DNA of 64,000 bases from Cercospora beticola (taxonomy: Eukaryota; Ascomycota; Dothideomycetes; Mycosphaerellales; Mycosphaerellaceae): the NCBI RefSeq assembly GCF_033473495.1, contig NC_088942.1:2170001-2234000 (forward strand), written 5' to 3'. Below, piece after piece: positions 10,301-21,079 of the stretch. Below the pieces are notes generated by a model. It was not told where the DNA came from. It did not search any database and was given only the letters and a program-made list of their open reading frames with translations. Each line of letters opens with the position of its first letter. Position 1 is the first letter of the stretch. Both the position numbers and the translations under genes were made by a program.

Positions 10301-13300
10301 GTTCGATGGCGCTCCCATTCGCAAGGAAGCTCTCGTGCCAACAAGAAGCGCCAGAGGCGAGGAAGAACCTTCGAAGAGCGGTCCTAAGAGCGGCAGAAAC
10401 AGAATGCTCTCGTGCGCTCGAATGCACCCCACACAGACCCAGCCGGCAGTGGCGGAAGATGGCAGCAGTATTCAGTCAGATCGAGACTGAGCGTGACGAA
10501 GTCGAGCATTGGAGGCAATCCCTCAAGCGGCGAGCAAGACGAAGGACATAGCGAGCAGACATGAGCTTGGATACCGTCACGAGTACTCGGTCGGCGGGCG
10601 TTCAGTCATCCCGACGATGCTCGACCGCAGGAGCTAGCCCGGGCATGAACGGATGAAAGGCCAGCTGTAAAGGGCTGTCGAAAGCTGAACGAGCCCTTTC
10701 CTGCTCCTACGGCCAAGGTCTAGATGGCGACAGATACGAAGAAAGATTGGCCTTTTGTGTCCATGGCGTATCCCAGCCGACAGCAGGCACCGTCCGGTGT
10801 TATAGGAACGTCGTCGAAGCAAAGAAACTGCCTCGTGTGCTGGAGATCGACGTCCGATCAGACGAGGACTTTGCAATACGAACAGCCTTGACTTGGACAG
10901 CGACCTCCATCCTCTGCTTGAAATGGGTGCAATCTGCTTTGACATACAGAGGGCAACGCCAGCAAAGTGCAACACTCATGAACAGCGAGCAAAACTCTCC
11001 GATAGTGCTTTCGTGGCTTGACTTCGACAAAAGCCCAGTGCGTGGCCCGCAACACCAGTCGACACCGAAGAGCTGCCTGAACGCACGATCGCGCCAAGGC
11101 TTTTCGAGATGGATTTTGGTCGAAGAAGCTGAGCAACCCCAAGACTGATTCCAGAACCTGACGACAATTCAACGGCGTGTAACGTGTGCTGAACAACATC
11201 GCTGGTTAGACATTGAAGTCTGTTGGCTGGGCCGAAGAACGAATTTTGCACGCCTGGCTTCACTGAGCTAGCTCTCCAAGGAGGAGATAGTCTGTGCAAC
11301 CAGGAAATGGACCAGGTGATGGCATGACTGCTTGATCTTATCTTGCTTGGTCCATGTAGGGTCGTACTTGCTCGGAGGAAGCTGACGGTGTGTCCTTTTG
11401 TCTCCGAGGAAGCCGGTCATAATTTGGTTGCAGCGTGACCCTTCGGCAGATTGCACCAACTTAGGCTTGGAGTGGAGCGATGCGCGTCGCTGCTCTACAT
11501 GCGGAGCAAAGCAAGTGATGAATTTGCCTGTCCGCATCCAATCGAAGCCAGTTCGGCGAAGGCGAGCACACATGCAAGGCAATACCGGTGATGACAAGCC
11601 CAGCGTCAGTGACAGCAGTATGTCGCGGCTGATAAGCGGCCGAGGCAGGTCAGACATGCTGTGAGTGATCAAGATGCTGGCATGTCTGCCTGTCGTGCCT
11701 GCAGGAGTCCAGTACGCACTGCCGCGCATGCGTTCGTGCGAGCAAAGTGTAATCATCACCGGCTCGGAGCCGCCGGAGAAGACCAAATGCATCTGTCGGA
11801 GCCAGCTCCACAGCGATGCCCCAAATCCGGATCATGGGTCATACCTTGTCCATGGTCGGAAAAGCGCCAAGGCGTTGTATGTCTTTCTTGGTGAGCGATA
11901 GCCACCAGATCAGGTGGTCGGCCAAGCAAGTCCAGCGCGGACCCTATACGCACACTGCGCTACAGCTCCATGAGCAGTGAGACCTCATGTCAACTTGCAG
12001 CGTTGTTGTCTTGAGCCTTTGTTGCAGAGGCAAGCTCAGAAGCATGCGGCAAACAGTTCTTGATGTAAAAGTCCCAACTGAACGCGGACGGCTCTTGTTT
12101 GGGGTCGAATCTGGGTTTAGTGCTGTCGCACCATTCATCTGATGGCGACGACCAGGTCTGTCTCGACACGTTGTCTGACGGCGACGACAAGGTCCTTTGA
12201 CGGAGCACATGCGCAAAGACGGTGCCGAATGCCCGTTGGCGTGGTGTTGTCGCTTGAGAATATCCTGAGCAAGCTGGTCTTTGTACGGAGCTTCTCGCGA
12301 AGCTGGCCATGGTTGCAACGCCAATGGAAGCTCTGGGCTTGTCGCTGATGTCGAGGTCCTCCGCCTTGTGTTTCGATGTCGCTACTGCTTGTGATGAAGC
12401 GCAGCAATCTGGAATATCGGTCGCCGGTGAACTGCGAGCAATATGCACCCTGAAAGGGTCAATGCACTGTGAGTAGTCGCAAGCAAGAATTCCGCCGCCG
12501 ACATGCCTCACAGGACGGTGTTGCTGGGAGTGCACACTTGAAGACGATGGTCTGATTTGACAAGTCATGATCAGAGCGTACTCGTGTTGTGCGTGGACCT
12601 CGCAGAAGCGTACAGTCGAACACCACGAGCAGCCGAGGGCGCACGGGACGCATGATATTGCTTCATGTTAAAAGATGTCTTCTTGGACAACTATTAAAGG
12701 AGCAGGCAGGACTCCTGGCACATTTATTGGTGGCAGCTTGCTGTTATCGAATCATACATGACCCGCCGCGCCCTTGGTTGCGCTCAAAGCCGTATGATAC
12801 CGTGTCCTGCCGTCCAGCATCGAGTGTCGTCTCTCGATAACTCCCGCGTGTACGCCGCGTCTTCTGCCGCCGAGCTTTCATTCTTCTCTGCTCTGTGTCC
12901 AGCTCGAGATTGTCACCGGTCAATGCTCATCTTCTCTCCTCTCGTCCATCCGAGTCCGCCGCGTCCCAGTTCCCAGATCGAATCCATCAAAGTCCAGGTC
13001 CGGGCGGCAATCCCATCAGCTTCCACCATCAGGTGGACAACGCAGGAGGCTACATGGTCAATACGATGGGGCACGATGCGGTCAACTTACGTAGTTGCGG
13101 TCACGGTCACCTGAATGCGAATCAGTATTGACGGCGGCGCTGTGTCGATGGCTGAGTGCGACGCTGATGTGCGATGAGGGCGGGAGTGACTGATGGATGC
13201 CAAAGAGCGAACATCCAACGGAGTAAGGTGGTGTGTCGGGTGAGAGTGAATGAGTGAAGAAGGCTGAGGAGTGAGGTGGTCACGGAGGGGGCCAAGCAGC

Positions 13301-13328
13301 AGGCGTGCGCGTTGGAGGACTTACCCAT
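7389..13328 (-). CDS. GBP2: Gbp2/Hrb1-type three-RRM, SR/RGG RNA-binding protein
   Basis: Exons read by hand (minus strand): 9045-8666, 8611-8518, 8468-8295, 8244-7717 and 7664-7389, all with GT-AG introns and matching phases. The N-terminus has RS and RD-rich sequence ([16 protein letters not shown]), then RRM1 ([12 protein letters not shown]), a Gly/Arg spacer, RRM2 (SQIFVSNLPFQVGW), a long GGYGG/RGG-like linker, and RRM3 ([16 protein letters not shown]). This matches yeast Gbp2/Hrb1, nuclear mRNA-binding and quality-control factors. Two first exons are possible. The preferred one is distal: ATGG at 13328-13325 plus a 20-nt microexon at 13110-13091 gives MGDRDRNY, which runs in phase into SRSRSP (491 residues, 4-kb intron). 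The other is local, 9235-9095, donor GTTTAC, giving 530 residues. Confidence 0.7.
9046..13090 (-). other. Putative 4,045-bp intron of the Gbp2-like gene
   Basis: The donor GTAAGT at 13090-13085 follows a TAC codon in phase 0; the acceptor ATAG at 9049-9046 has a CTAAC branch site just upstream and opens exon TCT CGA AGC, also phase 0. The interval carries a degenerate 189-bp tandem repeat (9700-10550) and many overlapping short frames on both strands without family resemblance. An intron this long would be exceptional in a filamentous fungus, so an independent local first exon (9235-9095) or an unseen gene inside the interval must be kept open. Confidence 0.4.
9700..10550. repeat. Degenerate ~189-bp tandem repeat, 4-5 units
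   Basis: Diverged copies align at a constant spacing. The phrase around CAATGGCGCTC occurs near 9736, 9926, 10114 and 10303; the phrase CGAACACGCTCG (variants CGGACACTCTCG, AGAATGCTCTCG) begins near 9831, 10021, 10210 and 10399, steps of 190, 189 and 189. Another shared block, CGCGCCAACAAG-like, falls in between. A weaker fifth copy may start near 10471. Copies are about 50-60 percent alike by eye. Frames stay open for long stretches on both strands, but I cannot support a protein. Confidence 0.75.
13111..13324 (-). other. Putative first intron after a 4-nt coding exon
   Basis: The donor GTAAGT begins at 13324 directly after ATGG (CAAAATGG is a good fungal start context). The acceptor ATTCAG ends at 13111, with a CTGAT branch-like site and a pyrimidine-rich tract before it. 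Length is 214 bp. Together with the donor at 13090 it defines the 20-nt microexon 13110-13091. Confidence 0.5.
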
Positions 13329-16300
13329 TTTGATGGCGGCCTAGAGAGGAATTGGTTGGGATCTGTCCGCGGTGAGCAAGTGGTTCCAAGTCAGAAGAGT
13401 GCAGCAAATGCGACGTGGGAGGTGCGCCACCAGCAGAGAGCCCATGTCGCGGCAGCTGATGGCCGCCAGCACCAGCACGCTCCCGCCGGCCGTACGCTGC
13501 TCCACTCGCGCGCCTGGCTGCGCGTCCAGTACGAGCAGGCAATGCCGCCGTAGCGTCTGCTGCGTCAGGCCCCGGAGCTTGCTGGATGCTCTCTGGCTGC
13601 TGGCTGCGGTCTGCGAGGCTCACGCACCGCGCCGCTGCTGCATGTACCTCGCTAGCTGCTGCTGGCGGCGCTGCGCAGATGAGTGAGATGACGGCGGGAG
13701 CACGACGACTGACCTGTAGGCTGTGGGCTGCGTGTAGGGCCGGGGCTCGCGGCTGCAGAGCTGCGCACGGGAGAAGCACGACGACTGCGTGCCGATGGAG
13801 GACGGCGGACGAATGAGCGTGGCGGGAGGGTGCAGATGGGGGTGTGTCTGGCGCAAGGTTGTCGATGTTGTTCCTGTCACGGTCGGTGTTGCGCGAAGAG
13901 AGTTCGGCAGGATCCACGGGCTACACTACGTCGTGACTTGGCAGGCAGGGCGGCAGTCGTGGGAGTTCGCCCGAGCCTGGCCACTGCATTGGCTGCACTT
14001 GGAAATTGCTCCTCGTGCCATGCTGCAACACCATTCATCTCAACCATGCCCGACTGCGCACACCGTCACGGCGGGCTTGCTGGCTTGCTGTGCGCGGCCA
14101 TGCCCTGCCCAGTTGCGCTCCAGCGGGCTGGCACCGACCCGTGCCCGCAGCACCACGATCATCGGGCAGGAGGCAGCACAGCAGTGACCATCGCTCATCC
14201 ACGATGAGACGAGACCCAGCAAGGTCATGTCTGTGTCTCGGCTGCTGCGACTGCGCCAGCTGATTCCCCTCCGTGCCACCGTACCACCACGTATTGCGCA
14301 CACTCGCCCGCAGCATGCAGCCGCAACGATCCGATTACGAGCACATCCGCAACACGACCGCCGCCCTCGAGCCCCGAGTATGCTAGCTACTGCGGACCCT
14401 CGACCGTGCGGGAAAAGCAATCGGAACAGGCATGGTGCTCCATCACGGTACTCGCGGATTGCGGCACAGAGCCTCAGACAAAGCGTCTGACCTGCATCAG
14501 CCGTCTGCATTGCTCTGGCTTGATGTTACTTGGCATCGCCTCCTCCAGTCGGGCACTTTAGAGCTACCTGTAGCTGTAGCTTGAGCTACGAGCTAGCTGC
14601 GGACTGCGGACATATTTCTCAGCACCTGACTGAGTGCACCTCGCAATTTGTGTACATGACGACACAGGCAACAAAATTGGACTAACGGATAGTGAGTCGA
14701 GATGATTACGTTTTCGAGCCATCACGGTGCAAATCGCAGAAAGCGAGCGAAGAATGGTGAGTAGCCTCCCCGCTAGCGTGATGCACATTACGACAGGATG
14801 CTATAACTGGTAGCTCGGTCGCCGCGCAGCTCTTCCAAGATAAGATTAACTCGTACAAGCATCATAAAGCTCGAACTTCGAGGATGGACTGCTCAACCAT
14901 CGGCCATCGCTTGCTTCAGAGCACATCGCCAAAGCGGACAGCATAGGCAGTGAAGCCGATACATTTCCCCCACACACGACAAAGCATCTGACATGCTAGG
15001 CCATGCCGCACAAAATGGCAAAACAACTGCCGACCCCTCAACAACCAACCTCGTGCCCCATCATCGTTCGAAAACACCGAGGCAAAAGCCCCCAGTCCGG
15101 GACTCACGAATATCAAACCCCAACTTAACTAGTGACGAAGTTTCCTTGTGATCCTCGAGCTCTGCTTCTCCTATCCTCACCAACTTCAACAGTCGAACAT
15201 GGTGCTCAGCCACCTGCAGTTGCAATAAAGTTTCTAGCAGGGCCTCAGGCCGGACTTTTGCCTGCAGTACAGTACGGACGTAGATCGACCACGTCAGACG
15301 ATCACAACGACACCCAGTTGCCGATCCAGATATCGTTCAGAGACCTGGCGCATTCCGCTGCCCATCAGACCTCGGTGCCCGAGCCGTGCCTTATTTCGTT
15401 TGCAGCCGTTTTGTGTTCGTCACAATCCTTGCCTCGGAAAGCTCACTACAGCGCGTGGACCCCTCGGCCTTATCGCGACTGTGGTGCATCTACTACAGCT
15501 TGCCGCTATGGCCAAAAGTGGCGCATTGGCGGTGAGATTGAGCACGTCATCGCATTCAATGCCTTTCATACTTTCGCATGAAAGTAATCAGGTCCAAATG
15601 CACCAGTAGAAAGCTTTTGGTAGGAACTACAGCGACCCATGAGACAACATCGGATAGAGTTCGTGAGTGATGCATATCGCTTAGCAGAGGTTCGCCGATA
15701 GTCGGCAGCAGGAGCCGAGCATGTCCTGTCGAGGTGTGGGATCCCCAAACGTCGCGTGCAGCGAGGCTGTGAGCATGGCAGCATTCCGCACTTCCCAGAG
15801 ACGAACATAAGTACTGAGACCAGAAGCAAGATACCTCTAGGTGGGGCCACATGGGTAGCGAGCGGCCTGCACAATGGTCCACCACACCATCCCCAAGGTG
15901 GATCGAGCGTTGCTCGACGGCTATAATATTCCGCGTCTTAGGCCGCAGCGATTCGTGGTGCTGATAGCACTCAATTTCGCGAATTCACAAATACATGGAG
16001 AGCGAAGTTTCTTGGCAACAGCCAGAGTCAGAATCACATACGCTTTAGTCAAGTCGCTTGTAGCCTGTCGTGCTTGGGCATTAGGCTCGGTCGGTAGGTT
16101 TACCAGTACAGGAAACCACACTAGGGTCAGGGCCGTACACATATACAATTCTCGGGGAAAGCTTTGCCTGCAAACAAAATGGGGCATTGCCATCGCCAAC
16201 GCTACCTAGGATGGGCGGTCTATCAAGCGTGATTTTCTTTACATCTTGTGCGTGATGCAGGCATACTTGAAAGCAACACTTCGGATGTAACTCCTACGGT

Positions 16301-16712
16301 GAAATTATGCTTGAGATACATATTCCACACAGTGAGGAGTTGTACTGAGTGCGAGACAACAAGTCTGAATGGGATAGATGACGGATCCACCCACGAACTG
16401 TGTCCGTAGGCAGAGCATTGCAGAATTGTTGCAACAAAAGCACGTGAAGTGAGCAGTGTCAACCTGAGGCGGAAGGCGGAGTCGGAGAGCGGAAAGGGCC
16501 GGCCGACGGTTCGGCGATCGGCTTCGCGTCACACCTTCCAGCCGGAGCCTCATCGCCAACTTGAGTAAGCTCGACCACCTCAATCACCACCTCATCACAC
16601 GCCATCTCTGCTGCCTTCGAACGCATCAACATCAACCACCTCCTTCATATTCCAGAGAATACCGATCAAATTCAGTTGCACCCATCAAACCACCACACTA
16701 AATCCCGCAACC
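13329..16712. other. Long intergenic stretch
   Basis: No gene I can support in about 3.4 kb. A CT-rich leader typical of fungal 5' untranslated regions precedes 13328 on the minus strand. Frames such as 13321-13917 (minus) are low-complexity Ala/Pro/Arg strings with no family. The right 150 bp is the RPN12 promoter and leader. Confidence 0.4.
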
Positions 16713-17594
16713 ATGGCGGAGAACGACGTCAAACAGATCCTCTCCACCCTCACATCCATCAAATCCGCCTCCGACCTCCAAAAAGCGCCCCAACTCCTCT
16801 CCCGCGCAAAACTCAGCCTCCTCAAACTCAACGCCCTCGTCCCCTCCTCAGAAATGAACCCCAAACACCTCCCTCTCAGCCTCGCAGTCCTCGAAGCCGG
16901 CGCCTTGATCTCCATCCGTCTACGCGACACGGACTCTTTCACGCGCTATTTCCAGCAATTGCAACCATTCTACGCAATCCCGGAGTCGATTAAAGAGAGA
17001 CATGGTGTCAAGGGTGGTCAAGAGGGGAAGGTCACGGGGTTGTATTTGTTGTTGTTGTTGAGTGTGGGGGATTATGCGGGTTTTCATACGGTGCTTGAGG
17101 GACTGGGGGTTAGTGGGAGTGGGATTGAGAGGAATGAGTTTGTGCAGTATCCGGTGCGGTTGGAGCAGGCGCTTATGGAGGGGAGTTATGATAAGGTGTG
17201 GGGTGAGACGAAGGGGGAGAGGGTGCCGAGTGAGGAGTTTGCGGTGTTTAGTGAGGTGAGTTTTGATGAGGTGTTGGAGGTTAAGTGGTTTTGGTATGCT
17301 AATGATGACTTGTAGGTTCTGATCGATACGATTCGATCCGAGATAGCCTCTTGCTCCGAGCGCGCTTACCCTTCGCTACCGATCTCGAATGCAAAGAACC
17401 TGTTGTTCTTGAATTCGGAGGGTGCTGTCATTCAGTTCGCACAGTCAAGAGGATGGGTTGCAAAGGATGGACGAATCTACTTTCCTGCGCAAGAGGCAGA
17501 CGCACTGGCCGCAGAGAAGGATGTCATGAGCAATAGCGATCTGGTGATCGAGAACACACTGGGCTACGCCAGGAAGCTTGAAACCATTGTGTAG
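16713..17594 (+). CDS. RPN12: 26S proteasome regulatory subunit RPN12
   Basis: Exons 16713-17255 and 17316-17594; the 60-bp intron has donor GTGAGT, a GCTAAT branch site and acceptor TGTAG, phase 0. The product is 273 residues, normal for the family. It shows the CSN8/PSMD8/EIF3K-type PCI domain: N-terminal helices, then QYPVRLEQALMEGSYDKVW and the conserved block VLIDTIRSEIASCSERAY with LPISNAKNLLF. RPN12 is a lid subunit of the 19S particle. The 5' half of exon 1 is almost free of G and rich in C; the 3' half is the reverse (see findings). Confidence 0.95.
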
Positions 17595-17985
17595 AAAGTG
17601 GAGAAGACGTGTATGATGGCGTATGGAAGAGCGCATTTGGTCAGCGCTTAACTATCGCGCGAAGCTTCGATGTCACGAAGACTTTGGCAGGAGCAACGAA
17701 TACCACGAAACGCTGTAACATTACAACCCTAGCCCGCCCCTTTGTTCCATTCCTGTGGGTTGCATTTTCTCGGCCACTAGCTGGTTCTCCAGCATGCGCA
17801 GTCATAAGTCGAAGCACTGAAAGTGGTCATCCAAAAGGTGGCCCTTTCCCTGCGCCAGGAACGAGTTTTGTTAAGGTCGGTTGCAGTGCTCAGCTACACG
17901 TCCCACAGCACTGGCAGCACGCCACCGCAGAGGAACGGCTCTTCGGACAGCTTCCGCCAAATGTGGACTGATCTGCTCAGGAAGT
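17595..17985. other. Convergent 3' region
   Basis: RPN12 (+) and the F-box gene (-) converge here. I see no gene. Confidence 0.4.
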
Positions 17986-18874
17986 TTACTGCTGCCAAGT
18001 CATGCTGTGGTAGTCGGCGGCACGGTCGTCGTGCACTGGAAGAACATTGAGCTTTGTAAGTTCTTCCTTCCACAAGTATGGCTTGGCCGCAGCAGCGATT
18101 GTCTCTGCAGTGACATGCTCCTCCCGTGGCCGCTTCCAGGTGAAGACATCGTGTAGATAAACGCGGCTTGGCACGTAACCGTAAACGCCACGGTCACAGT
18201 GGAACAGTTCGTACAGCCAAGCGATGTCCAGCATTTTGATACCTTCCTTATTCCTCAAGGTGCGACCATAGCCTTTGGGTTGATAGCAGTCAATGCCCAG
18301 TCCCATAGGCTCCACACTGTCGAGAGTGAAGCGATGCTCTACGGCAACACTGCTGTCGCGCGCATAAAGAAAGAGTACTGGAGGTTGACAAACGAGCATT
18401 TTTCGCCACGAAGCGTCGGGATGGTTCAGGCTGGCCTTGAAGCGTTCTGTGAGTGGAGGCATGATGTCGCCCACTTTCTGTTCCATACCCAAGATCGGGA
18501 ACAGGCGGGCCATGAGGGGATTCATGGTCAGGCAGTAGGCTTCGGTAGTCTCATCGTCGACGGCGTAGCGGAATAAAACCTCATCCAGACGAGTTGCATC
18601 AATCACCTGCCAGGTGTCCGTCTTGTACAGAAGGCGCTCTGTTCCGTCAGTACCCACTATTCACGAGGAGCAACGAGAACTCACTAGTTCCATGATCAGT
18701 CACGACCGGACCTGTCGGGGCCAGAAAGAGCGCACGCTTCAACTTGACGGAGCCCTGGATGGTGCTGTGCCACGTACGGTCGACGCGCTGTGACAGCAGG
18801 AGGTCGCGGCACGGAATGCTCAGCAAGATCATCTCGAGCAGCTCCGGGGTCTGCAGGACTTGCGCGGCCGCCAT
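17986..18874 (-). CDS. F-box domain protein
   Basis: Exons 18874-18685 and 18638-17986 with a 46-bp intron (donor GTGAGT, branch ACTGAC, acceptor ACAG); phase 1 joins to give the sequence HGTKRLLYKTD. The product is 280 residues. An F-box is seen at residues 5-45 (LQTPELLEMILLSIPCRDLLLSQRVDRTW), the Skp1-binding motif of SCF ubiquitin ligase adaptors. The rest resembles the short F-box proteins expanded in Dothideomycetes, with no known substrate-binding repeat. The target is unknown. Confidence 0.8.
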
Positions 18875-19107
18875 GGCGATAGCCTTGACCGTCAGGGTTG
18901 TGTGTGATGGTGTCGAATTGGAAGTGTGGCGGCTGCGAGATCAGGCATCAGGCAGAGGAGACAAAACGAATTGAGAAGGTACGACGACAAGTCTCGGCTC
19001 CAACGTTAGAGACTTGACTTCACTTGCTAAACAACATCCTCTCAGTCTCACCGACGGAACAAAAAGCAGCACTGATCGCTCTCAAGATGTTACACGAACC
19101 GACCTGG
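18875..19107. other. F-box promoter and 3' flank of next gene
   Basis: A short spacer between minus-strand genes; nothing recognisable beyond untranslated sequence. Confidence 0.3.
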
Positions 19108-19731
19108 CTAAACATTCGCCATAATCCCCCTCAATGCCCTCGCAGACTCCTCCCCATCATCCAAATCCCCAACAAACCCAACCTTCCCATCCCAAAACCG
19201 CCCCACAGCAACCGCTGCCTGACTCAAATCTGCCCCTTCAACCCAAGAACAAGGCCTATACATCGCCTCCTCATCCCTCACATTCTTCAAACAGCGCGCT
19301 CGTTGATGATACCGATACGCAACAACCTCCCACCAAATTCCATTCATCTCCTCATTCACATCAAATTCCCCTTCAATCACATCTACAGCTTTCCAAGGAA
19401 TCGAGAACCCCGAAAAGAGTGTGTTGATTTGTTCAGGAGAAGCCAAAGAAGCGAGTTGTCCAGCAAACATGATTTCACCGCCCATGCTGACCCATAAGGC
19501 TGCTTTTTTGAGCAAGAAAGGGTATCTTGGGAGGGCGAGAGAATGATCTGTGCAGAGGACGAGAGGGTGGTCGGATATTGTGAGCAGCTTGAGGGCTTCG
19601 GATTCTGTGGTTATGATGAGGAGGTCGTTGGGTTGGAGGGATGAGAGGAGGTTTTTGCAGTTTGTTGAGAAGGATTGGGGGGAGGTCTCGAGTTGGAGGA
19701 TGGGGAGTTTGTTGGAGAAGGGGTCGTTCAT
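19108..19731 (-). CDS. Conserved fungal protein of unknown function
   Basis: A single-exon frame of 207 residues with an ATG at 19731. The pattern ALWVSMGGEIMFAGQLAS, then FSGFSIPWKAVDV, then RYHQRARCLKNVRDEEAMYRP matches a recurring fungal family I know only as uncharacterised (it usually reads W+.GdYhRTTF followed by YS.KAl.LKNV...davY). The N-terminal part (QLETSPQSFSTNCKNLLSSLQ, NDLLIITTESEALKLL) looks like an alpha/beta glutamine-amidotransferase-like or ThuA-like fold, but this is weak. The coding strand flips from C-rich to G-rich. Confidence 0.7.
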   Translation of the reverse strand: MNDPFSNKLPILQLETSPQSFSTNCKNLLSSLQPNDLLIITTESEALKLLTISDHPLVLCTDHSLALPRYPFLLKKAALWVSMGGEIMFAGQLASLASPEQINTLFSGFSIPWKAVDVIEGEFDVNEEMNGIWWEVVAYRYHQRARCLKNVRDEEAMYRPCSWVEGADLSQAAVAVGRFWDGKVGFVGDLDDGEESARALRGIMANV

Positions 19732-19907
19732 TCTTCCAGCATGCGGTGATGATGCGGCATGTCTGTAACGAACGATAGTTGGTTGTTATGCATTGGAGCA
19801 ATGGGCAGAAGGATGAGTCATGTTAAGATGTGGCGAGTATATCTTAGCTCGATCCTTTTGCCTCCATTGCACTTATTGTAGAAATTATTGTATACATCCA
19901 CGGCCAA

Positions 19908-20708
19908 TCACATCCGATCATAACATCGTGCTGCAAGCTTTCTTCCTTCATCCGTAAGATTGCTTTGCTCTCTACCCAATTCCAAAAGTCTCTTCTTCCA
20001 AACCACCCAATGCTCCACCAAACTCGCACCAACAGATTCCTGCTTTTCTCTCGTCTTTCCAGCTACCCTTCTCGAATACCACCTTATCTCACTCGACTTC
20101 CCAACTTCCCCCTTCAATTCAGCCCCAGCAACATCAAGCCAAACCTCAACCTCACTCAACAATACATCCATTCCATTTCTATTCTGTGCCACTAAATTCA
20201 CAACATCAAATCCCCAGCTCAAAGGCAAATCTCCAACACCTCGCAGACATAGTTGTGCTTCTACTTTTCCTATACGGCGAAAATGCTGCCTTAATTCTTC
20301 TCTTCTCGAATCGGTGAGATTCTCCTTTTCCCATACACATGGACCATCCAAATGCATCTGATATAGATCATGCCACATGTTTGCGAAGCTTGGTAGGCCT
20401 TTCCACTCGAAACGTTCTGTGAAGGGGAGATGTTGAATTGCTAAGAGCAGCTCGATGGTTTTTTGATATCCTTCGTCGCTGAGTTCGACTAGAGCATCGC
20501 AGAGGAGAGCCCATAAGCGGTAGAGGTTTTTTTTAGGATTTGGTTCGCTTGATACTGGTTCTGTGATCTTTCTTGCGGCTTCTTGCGCACTGCAGTTGTC
20601 GTTGAGATAGTTGCGTAAGGCATTTGCTTCGTCTGGGTGACAGCCGTCGCCTGCGAGTAAGGCGGCTTTTGTGGGCGCTACTTTTGAGGCGTACCAGGTT
20701 TCTTGCAT
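19908..20708 (-). CDS. DUF3632 family protein
   Basis: The open frame extends to 20795 but begins there with TTG; the first ATG in frame is at 20708, giving 266 residues. An upstream coding exon cannot be excluded. The LYRLWALLCDALVELSDEGYQKTIELLLAIQHLP block followed by W..LPSFANMWHDLY is the signature of the fungal DUF3632 family, all helical and of unknown role. The C-terminus carries further amphipathic helices. The 3' part of the gene is G-rich and C-poor on the coding strand. Confidence 0.7.
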   Translation of the reverse strand: MQETWYASKVAPTKAALLAGDGCHPDEANALRNYLNDNCSAQEAARKITEPVSSEPNPKKNLYRLWALLCDALVELSDEGYQKTIELLLAIQHLPFTERFEWKGLPSFANMWHDLYQMHLDGPCVWEKENLTDSRREELRQHFRRIGKVEAQLCLRGVGDLPLSWGFDVVNLVAQNRNGMDVLLSEVEVWLDVAGAELKGEVGKSSEIRWYSRRVAGKTREKQESVGASLVEHWVVWKKRLLELGREQSNLTDEGRKLAARCYDRM

Positions 20709-21079
20709 TTTCCGATAATCTTGCTTTTTGTTGTCCGAAATGTTGTCATTGCTCGATGACTTTAGTGACAGCTGCGGTCGTGTCGAGAAAGTCAAGCGTT
20801 CGTACCTTCACTTTGCAAGGCGCCAAGACAGACCGGACCCTCTCTGCACTGCCTCCTCAGCAGGATTCAGCTTTGACTCACACACGTAAAGTACCAGCAA
20901 AACGCTCTGCAGAACTCTCATGTTAGTGAATGTTTTGAGATCACTTCCTTTGGCAATACAGCGAATCCAAAGCCATCTGTATTGCTACTTTACAAGCCAC
21001 GCCAATCGTATAATCCATCGCTAATGCTTACCACTCCATACACAATTTCCATGCAACCTGGTATCATCAAGAAACGCAC
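20709..21079. other. Intergenic spacer
   Basis: Upstream region of the DUF3632 gene and 3' flank of the large membrane-protein gene. A possible short upstream exon for the DUF3632 gene lies in 20800-20926 but I cannot fix it. Confidence 0.3.

Noticed and set aside
11990..12568. Minus-strand 192-codon frame in the long gap
   Set aside because: No family resemblance and no splice or start support; compositionally like neighbouring shadows.
12895..13131. Plus-strand frame with a protein-like look ([20 protein letters not shown])
   Set aside because: It has no ATG start (GTG), no family, and lies antisense to the microexon of the Gbp2-like gene; better explained as a chance frame.
13321..13917. 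Minus-strand 198-codon frame before the ATGG exon
   Set aside because: Low-complexity Ala/Pro/Arg; it ends exactly at the predicted start and intron donor, so it is probably leader sequence.
19908..20795. Longer DUF3632 reading from 20795
   Set aside because: The frame opens with TTG, not ATG; the first ATG is at 20708.
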